A DNA stretch of 64,000 bases. Source: Stomorhina lunata. Its lineage: Eukaryota > Arthropoda > Insecta > Diptera > Rhiniidae. The stretch is taken from the NCBI GenBank assembly GCA_933228675.1, contig OW121740.1:57351000-57414999 (forward strand), read 5' to 3'. The notes under the pieces were generated by a model. It was given only the letters and a program-made list of their open reading frames with translations, was not told the DNA's origin and searched no databases. This document shows, piece after piece, positions 34,201-43,200 of this stretch (position 1 is the stretch's first letter; every line of letters starts with the position of its first letter). Made by a program: the position numbers and the translations under genes.

Positions 34201-37200
34201 CTAGCTTTATTGGTTTAATTGATATATCGGGTTTTTTAACAGGGACGCTACAAAAGTACAACGACAGTAGACATCATATTTCTTCCTGCTCTTTTGATAT
34301 TTCTCTTCAGTTCATGATGGAAAGATATGCGAGCCAACGACAAAACGAAAATATTAAAATTGACTACCGAAATTCGGAGTCATTGTTCTAACGTTAAGAG
34401 AAAAGTCATCTTCAGCGATAAGGCTCATTTCTGGCTGAATGGCTTCATCAATAAAAATAATATGCTTCATTGGTCAGGCAGCAATCCACACGTACTCATT
34501 GCATCCAAAAAATCACGGTTTGGTGCGGTTTATAGGCCGGTGGCGTACTTCTTGCGCGATGATCAAGGCCAGTACGTTACTGTGAATGGGAATCGCTACT
34601 GTTCAATGATAACCGAATATTTTTGGCCTCAATCGGATGATATGGACTTGGAGGACATGTGGTTCCAACAGGTCGGCGCCACAAGACACACAGCGAATGT
34701 CACAATCAAGTTATTGAAAACCAAGTTTGGAGAACGTTTTATCTCACGAAATGGTCCAGTCGTGCGATTTGACGCAGTTAGACTATTTCTGTGCCAACAA
34801 GCCAGCGACGGTTAATGAACTTCGTACGAAAAATAATCGAAAATTGGGTTCTGCGTCTGGACTTCTGCAAGCGTGCCCTTAGTGGCCATGCAAAAGAAAT
34901 CGAGTTCCATATATAATGTCATCTAACGTGCTTTTACAGGAATAAAGAATTTCTTTAGAAAAAAACTTTACAAACATTAGAAACAAATTAAAATTGTTTT
35001 CCCTTTTTACCCACTAAATCGAAAAAGTACCAAAAACGTGTTTGAAATTTTTTTATGTTCATCGACTCGGTTATACATTTTGTTTCTATGTTTACTGGTT
35101 TATGGATCAAAAAAAGTAGCAAAAATTCGTTTTTACCCTATTTACCTCCTTATGACTAAAAGGGTTTTCAAGTGTGGAAAGAAGGTATCGAGTGCCTCGG
35201 TTTTCTAAAATCATTTGATCTTCTTTCAATTGCAAAAAAAGAGTAAGTGGCATTAAAACAACTTTTAATTTGTTCATAATTAATCAAAAAATCAATATTT
35301 CTGCCACTTACACCCTTTGCATTTCAGGTAACGTAAACGTCCCCTGAATGCTGGTCCGGAAACAAACAAAAGGGAATTTTGTATTGCATTATGTTTCAAA
35401 TTTACAGATTTAAAAATTTCTAATTTGATATAAATTTTTATTAAATAACAAATATCTAAATTTAAAAATTTCCTTTAATATAATTCTGAAATTCATTAGG
35501 AAATGGTGTTATTATGCATTTAGTGGGACGATCAACACATGTTCTTTTTGTATGCAATTGTTGACTTACCTTGTTTTTGAATGCTGACACTTAATTGAAG
35601 TCATCAAAAACATGCGATCAGCGCAACTAATTAAGCTGAGTTTGGCATAATAAATAAATGAAACCACAATGTTATAATTTCATATACTTTTTTGCTAAAG
35701 TTTAAAAAATTTTACATGTTTGTTCTGAATAGAATATAAAAAATAGGTGTGTGCAATGTAATGCAAAATATCGTTAATTTCTTTTTAATTTTCCCACATC
35801 AAAAATACGATTTACCTCGTTGATTGATCATGAATTAAATGGTTGTGATTCGGAACAAGTGATGATAGAAAAACGGCTTTCATCGTTTCAAAGACCACAA
35901 AGAGTGCCTATACAATTCTGGCCAGATTTGGCATCATGCTACTTTGGAAAAAAGTGATATTCATACAATATTGCCATTTTTGCAGCACTTTTTCGAGCCG
36001 GTCTACTGCACATACACTTTGACATAGAATTAAATCTAGATTTATTGTATTCTAAATAATTACTCGCTACTTTTTGTTGTTTGTTGTAAAAATAAATTTA
36101 TTTTTGTTGGGTGAAATCAGAAAATTCCGACATGAAATCATTGTTGCATATTTATACTCATATCTTTAAAAAATATTTTATATGAAATATTTTTATAAAT
36201 TTTTAAAAGAACGAAAGTTTGATGAACCTTTTTCATAAAAGATGATAATGCACTTTATTAGATAAACTATTTCCCTTCATTTATAATTAATCTTTCTTTT
36301 AATGTTTTGTAAAATATTTTCTTTTTTTATAAATTTAATATAATTAAGAATAAACCTGACAAAGCCTTATGATTCGTAAAACATTGCAATTAAAGTGATT
36401 GTTTATTTCCATAAATAATTATATTTAATGACGTTTTCTTGCGTTGATTTGTTAGTTTATTTTTTGATGCAATGACTAGTAGTTTTTAAGCTTAAACAAT
36501 AGTTTTTTATACCCTTCACCACCATAGGTGGAAAGGGTATTATAAGTTTGTGCTGATGTTTGTAACGCATAGAAATATTTGTCTTAGACCCATCTTTTAG
36601 TATACCAATAGACTTAGAATCACTTTCTGAGTCGATTGTCTGGCTGGCTGGACGGCTGGCTGGCTGGCTGGACCCCCATGTAAACCTTGTAATCAAACTA
36701 CAGGTCGCAATTCTAAAGATAATTCGATGAAATTTGACACAGATAATTTTTTTGATAATGGGACCATGGCTATTGAAATTGGTCAAAATCGGTTCATTAT
36801 TTATAGTACCTCCCATAGGTCCCACTTCCCGGAATTGCTATATTGGCCACAAATATCAATATTTTCATGAAATTTAAAACAGATACTGCTTATGTAAACT
36901 TAAATCACTGTACCAAATTTCGTTGAAATCGGTCCACATTTGACCATAGCTCCCATACAAACTCTTCTTCAAAAACGCACTAAATGAGACAAAAAATCAC
37001 TAAAACGCTCGTAAATCTAAAGATAATGAAAATTTTGAGTTTATTTTTTGCATACATAATTTTTGTAACAACTGTAATCAATTTGCCAAATTTCGAGATA
37101 ATCGGTCCACATTTGACCCTAGCTCTCATATAAGTCCAAATGACGGAAACAGGTTGAATATATACGTTTTGAGAAAATGTTTGTATGATGGCAAAATTTA

Positions 37201-40200
37201 GCAAATATTTGTCTTTATACAGGAAAAATAACACCTTTGACCTTAGTGGTGAAGGGTATCGTATTTTCGGCTTGACCGACTATAGCGCTTTCTTACTTGT
37301 TTTTTAAATCTTCATGAGAAAAATTGATCATTTCATGTATTTATTTGCTTATACAAAAATTAGAGGCTTGGCCTATTTCTAAAAGCCACAGCCAAGACAA
37401 ATTATTATAGGCATTACAAATAAATATTCATTGATGATGCATTCCATGTTTATGAAAGTGTTTTTGTTTGATGTGTTTACATACTTTTTATAAAATCTTA
37501 AAAAATACTTAATTGGAACACATGACCACAGACACTATAACTCTTTAATTGTTTATAGACACAAAATGTATTTGAAAAATTTGTTGTGCAATATTTTGAA
37601 TTCATTATAATTAATTAATTTAAAATTCATTAAAATAATCTAAGATTTATACAACAATTGAACTATTTATGTATGTGTAAGTTTTCAATTCTTCCGAATT
37701 AATGCACATAATTGTTCGTAAACAGTTTTTTAATTCGTATGTATTTGAAATGTTTACTTTAGGAGAAATCTGGAAAATTACTTTTTAATGTATATAACTT
37801 GAACGTATGATTATAGAATTTCTCAAAACTTTTTATACAACATAAAAAAGAAATGTGTAATATAACAGCCGTGGTATAGCAGGTTAGTCATCCGCCTAGA
37901 ATACCTGAGGTCCCAAGTTCGATACCCGGCCAGACCCTCTTGAAAAATAAAATTTTCACCTTATAACTTAGCTAGCCACTGGTTATTGAGTAATAGGCTA
38001 TGCATTTGCCGTTCGGAGCCGGCGTTAAAACGTAGGTCCCTTTCAATAAGTCGGATGCAGCTCATTGTTTGACGGAAGTACCCCTTGTTCCAATTGGAAT
38101 GTTGTCGGGGAATTATATATGTATATTATAAAAGGTGGGTTAAAAAGGTCGAATCCTGACATAGCTAAATACTTTGGGTCCGACATTATTTTAGTATACC
38201 GATTAGAATCACTTTCAGAGTCGATCTAACGATGTCCGTTCGGGTGGCTGCAAGCTTGTTTTCAAAGTATAGGTCCAATTTGAAGTATATATGAATGAAA
38301 CTTAACACCGACATTTTCTTTGTTTCAATCCCTATACTTTTTGGACCAAATCGGATAGTTATTTCGGGTACCTCCCTTTGGATATATTGCTTATAGCAGC
38401 CAAATCAACGTGCTAATTTTTATTGGAGTCGGCCCATGCTTAACCATACCTCCTATACAAGACTAGAGATGGGTTTAGACCTGGGTATTTACCTAACGCT
38501 GGGTATTTACCTATTTATACCCACCTTCATACCCGGGTATTTATCTAATTTCGGGTAAATTTTTTTTTATTTTGATTTATACCCACATTTTGGGTAAAAA
38601 ACCAAGTGCTTGGGTAAATACCTTGGTATTAATCTTTTAATACCCAATTTACCATTTGGGTGTTTACCCTTGTCCCATCACTATACAAGACTAACACTTA
38701 AAAGTCACTTGGACTAATATATTAGTAGCAATAACATTTTTCATTATGAAATCTATAGGGTTTACCTATTTCCTAAATCCTCTTTGTGCTGACATTTTTT
38801 GGCTTATATAGCTTTAAATATACAGTATCTAGTTGACCAAGCCTTGCTCGAAGCTTTATGATAATCATTTCGAAGCAAATTTTAAACTTTTCGTATATTT
38901 TATTTTATAAAGTACTATGTAGTTGTAACCTGCAACTAAAGTAAATTTAGAGAAAAGACATTACACAAATATCCAATTAATTTTGAATCATTTTAATTAT
39001 TTTGTCCGATCAACACATGATCAAATGTATAGTTTACACTTCATTTAATTTTGAATAATTTTTGCAATTGATCAAACAAACTTGGAAACCTCCGTCGACT
39101 TATGCGCAACATCTTTGCTCAATTCATAGCATGATTAAATGTACGGTTAAATTACTTTAAGTAATTTTCAGTGGATCCACCTATCGGAAATTGGTCATAC
39201 CAATTAAGAAACCTTAGTCGGCTCTTGCGCAAAATTTTGCTAAAGATCATAGCATAATCAAATTAACAGTTTACGATATAATTCATTTGGATTAATTTTC
39301 AGCGGCGCCACCTGTCGGAAAGTATTCATACCTTATAAAAAACCTTCGTCAGCTCAAGCGCAATAATTTTGCTAGAAATCATAGCATGATCATTTACACA
39401 GTTTATTCACTTTAAGTTATTTTCGGTGGCGACACCTATTGTAAATCGGTCATAACAAGTTAAAAATCTCTTTTGCAACAACTTTTTTAGACAGGCGCAA
39501 CCTGTCGGAAATTTTTCATACCAACTAAGAAACATTTGCTAAAGAACATATCACGATAAAATGCACAGTTTACGATTTAATTCGTTTTGTGTAATTTTCA
39601 TTGGCGCCACCTGTCGGAAATTGAACCTGTAGACATTATAATTTCTGTGTCCTTTAGTTTTTTTAGGGTTCGCTTCAAAAAAGTTTTCATTAAGTTAATT
39701 TAGAAGTTCATCGCTAAAAAAATTCGGCGCAATTTTTCACTGTTGCATTCCTTAATCGGAATATAAAGATTGCTGTGTGCTTCGGTGCAAAGAATCGTGG
39801 GAAAGGTCGGAATTTGTAGTAGAAACAATGTCGCTGAGGCAATACATCGGTTAAGTATTTAATAAGCTTTTATGGTCGGTGTATAACACACCCGATGAGG
39901 AGCGAGCGACACCCACATAATCAGCAGGCTTTACCACTCGGCGTTCGAAACAACTCTGATATTACCAATAATATTTCAGTTATAACAACAACCACTTGGC
40001 ACCATCAACTATTTTTTCCCACTCTTGCTTTAAATAATTACTACATTATCTAATAGAATCGTATTCTATATTAGGTACTGGAAATAAAAATGTTTAAAAT
40101 TTACATTTCTTAGTTTTAGACCTATAAATTAACTTGTAAAATATTACTTTTTCAGGTCGAATTGGGTGCTAATTGGATACATGGCGTTTTGGGTAATCCC

Positions 40201-43200
40201 ATATTCGAAATCGCCGTGCAACATGGTCTAGTCAGTGTGGTAAATGTGCCAAAACCGCACAAAGTTGTGGCCACTACGGAAGATGGTCTACAAGTTCCTT
40301 TCAATATATTGCAAGAGATATATGAGGCGTATGTTTGCTTTTTACGCCGTTGTGATGAATATTTCCTGTGTCAGTATAGCCCACCGCCCGATATTAACAG
40401 TGTGGGCGAACACATTAACTATGAAATAGAAATCTATTTGAGTTCGGTCGATGATCCCAAAGAGAAACGCTTGAAACAATTGATTTTCAATTGTTTGCTT
40501 AAGCGTGAAACTTGTATAACAGGATGTACCGATATGAACGAAGTAGATCTCTTAGAATTAGGTAAGTTCAAATAAATTTTTTATTACATGCAAATATTTC
40601 TAATACGTACTTCTTTTAAATAACAGGTAGTTACACAGAATTACAAGGTGGCAATATAGTGTTGCCAGCTGGTTATAGTTCTATTTTAAGGCCACTCACA
40701 GCACAAATCCCCAAAGAGGCAATAATCACAAAATGTCCCGTAAAGAAAATCCACTGGAAACGGAAAAAGACCCTGACCGGACTGGATACTGTGGACGAAT
40801 CATCAGAATATGAAAACGATTCAGATGATTCGGAAAAAACTGTTACCGAATTTCCTGCAGTGGCTGGCAAAGAAGGTACACCATCGGCTTCCAGTACTTC
40901 TCGTGGTGCATCTGTGGAATCAGATGGCAATGGCGACTATCCTGTACGGGTTACATGCGAAGATGGTCGTGTATTTTATGCAGAACATGTGATATGTACC
41001 ATACCTTTGGGAGTTTTAAAACAATGCCATAAATCACTCTTCGATCCCGAATTACCGCACTACAAACAGGAATCCATCGATCATTTAATGTTCGGTACTG
41101 TCGATAAAATTTTTCTCGAATATGAGCGGCCCTTTTTGAGTGCCGATATTTCGGAAGTTATGCTGTTGTGGGATGATGAAAAATACGAATTGCATGCCAC
41201 TGACGAAGAACGTAATACACCTGAGTATTTAAGTAAAAACTGGTATAAGAAAATCTATTCGTTTGCCAAAATATCTGATGTTCTACTCTTGGGTTGGGTG
41301 TCGGGCCGTGAGGCTGAATATATGGAAACGTTGCCATCAGAGGTAATTGCTGAAAAATGTACGGAGATATTAAGGAGTTTCTTGCAAGATCCGTATGTGC
41401 CGAAGCCAAAGAAATGTGTGTGGTAAGTAAATGAACCTCCTCATCAACTACTCCTTCATTTACATAAATTTACTATTGAAATAATGACATTAACTTGGGT
41501 TTGGTAGAAAACTTCCATTAGTAACAAATAACATGATTGATTGAGTTCTGAAACATAAAGAACGAACAAAAAAAGAGGAGTGATAGAAACTATTTTGATG
41601 GCAAAAATTGAAACTATAAGTAATTATTTAATAGTTAATATTTCAAATAGCATAAGAAAAAGTTATTGATAAATGATTTTTACCGGTAGTAAAAATAAGT
41701 TCTGAAAGGCACTAAGGTTAGCTTCAACAACACTAGAAAACTATAGTGTCCATTGTGATCCTTCCTTATTAGAGATAGGCGAGAGATAGACACTACAATA
41801 ATAAGTAAGGAAATAGATAGTAGTATAGCAGGTTAGTAATCCGCCTAGCATACCAAGTTCCCAAGTTCGATTCCTGGCCAGACCCACTTGAAAAAATAAA
41901 ATTAAAAAAAAAAAACTCAGCTAGCCACTGGTTATTGAGTATTAGGCTATGTAAAACTTCTCTAACTAAACGTAGGTCCCTTTCAATGATTCATAAAATA
42001 GAATCGGATGCTCATTGCCTGAGAGAAGTACCCCTTTTTCCAATTGGAATGTCGTGGGAATTATGTATGTATGTAGTAGTAGAAGATAGAGACCTATCTA
42101 AGCCACAAGAGTATCAGTTCCTCAAGGAATCTGCTACCTAGAAATTTAAATCTCTGATTCTGAAGCATGGGACAGTGACAGAGCATATGCTCAGCTGGAC
42201 ATCTAGGTTAGTTCTACTTCTGGAGCATAGGACATCAAGATTAGTTCAGTAACTGGTATATCGTAACTGTTTATACTTAAGTATAACTTACACAACCTTA
42301 GTAGATTTCTAGTTGCTACTCCCTTAATGAATAGATCCAAATGGAATAATAGCGACAAGATTACGTCGAAGACTGACTGAGTAGTGGTTTTTAAGGTCTT
42401 AGTAATGCTAATGTTAGCACAACTTTGAACTCTGCTTAGAAGACTTAGAAAATAGACCTTGTTTGTTGCTTTCCTGCATACTGCACAACCGGTCTTACTA
42501 TAGTTGTATAAATCCAATACATCACTATTAGGCTTAGTCTCCAGTTCTTACCGAGTTTCTGCAAGAGTAGTAAGCGTTTAGTCCCTGTTTCATTTCTTTG
42601 CTTTGTACCTTCTGGAAAAGAACTAACTTAGTTTTTTCCTTTTTCCTGTTGTTGTTGTAACAGCTCTAAAATTTTATAATTTTGTTCTTATGGTGGATCT
42701 GTTTGGAGATCAAGTCCAAGAAATTGTGCTACTTCTACTGGATGAGTCCACAAATCCTCAGGACAAATTGAAGTAGGGTTGGCGGTATAGTTGAAAATGT
42801 TGGGGTATCATGAGGACCCTGACCACAAGCTGGGCATATGATGGGGACGGCACGGTCTATGCGGGACCAAAAGATATTTAATCTGTTGCTCCATTCCGAT
42901 CTCAGTTGAGGCAGGTTCTTTTGATGTTAAAGTTTGGATGATTTCTCCGATGACATCCCAAAAGGAACTGCTGATATATCATAATGTTGTGTTCCTTTAC
43001 TGGAAGGATCTTTGTTTCCTCATGAAGATGATGTGGTGAGGTAATTTGTAGGCAGCCTGTTATAGTTCTTAGGGCTGCATTTTGGCAGCATAGAATATTT
43101 CTCCACTGTGCATCACTTAGCGACTCTGACCACACTGGAGTAGCATAATTTGTCACTGACCGACCAATAGCTTTATAGGTAGACAGCAAGGTTTCTTTGT

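Noticed and set aside
36457..37234. Minus-strand frames in the mini-me-like element, repeated at 50623-51203
   Set aside because: The recurrence is due to the repeat family. The frames have no domain, no consistent start, and are broken in decayed copies.
37868..37935. Functional tRNA gene
   Set aside because: The A- and B-box head cannot form a proper cloverleaf (acceptor and anticodon stems do not pair) and is followed by a repeated body, so it was called a SINE.
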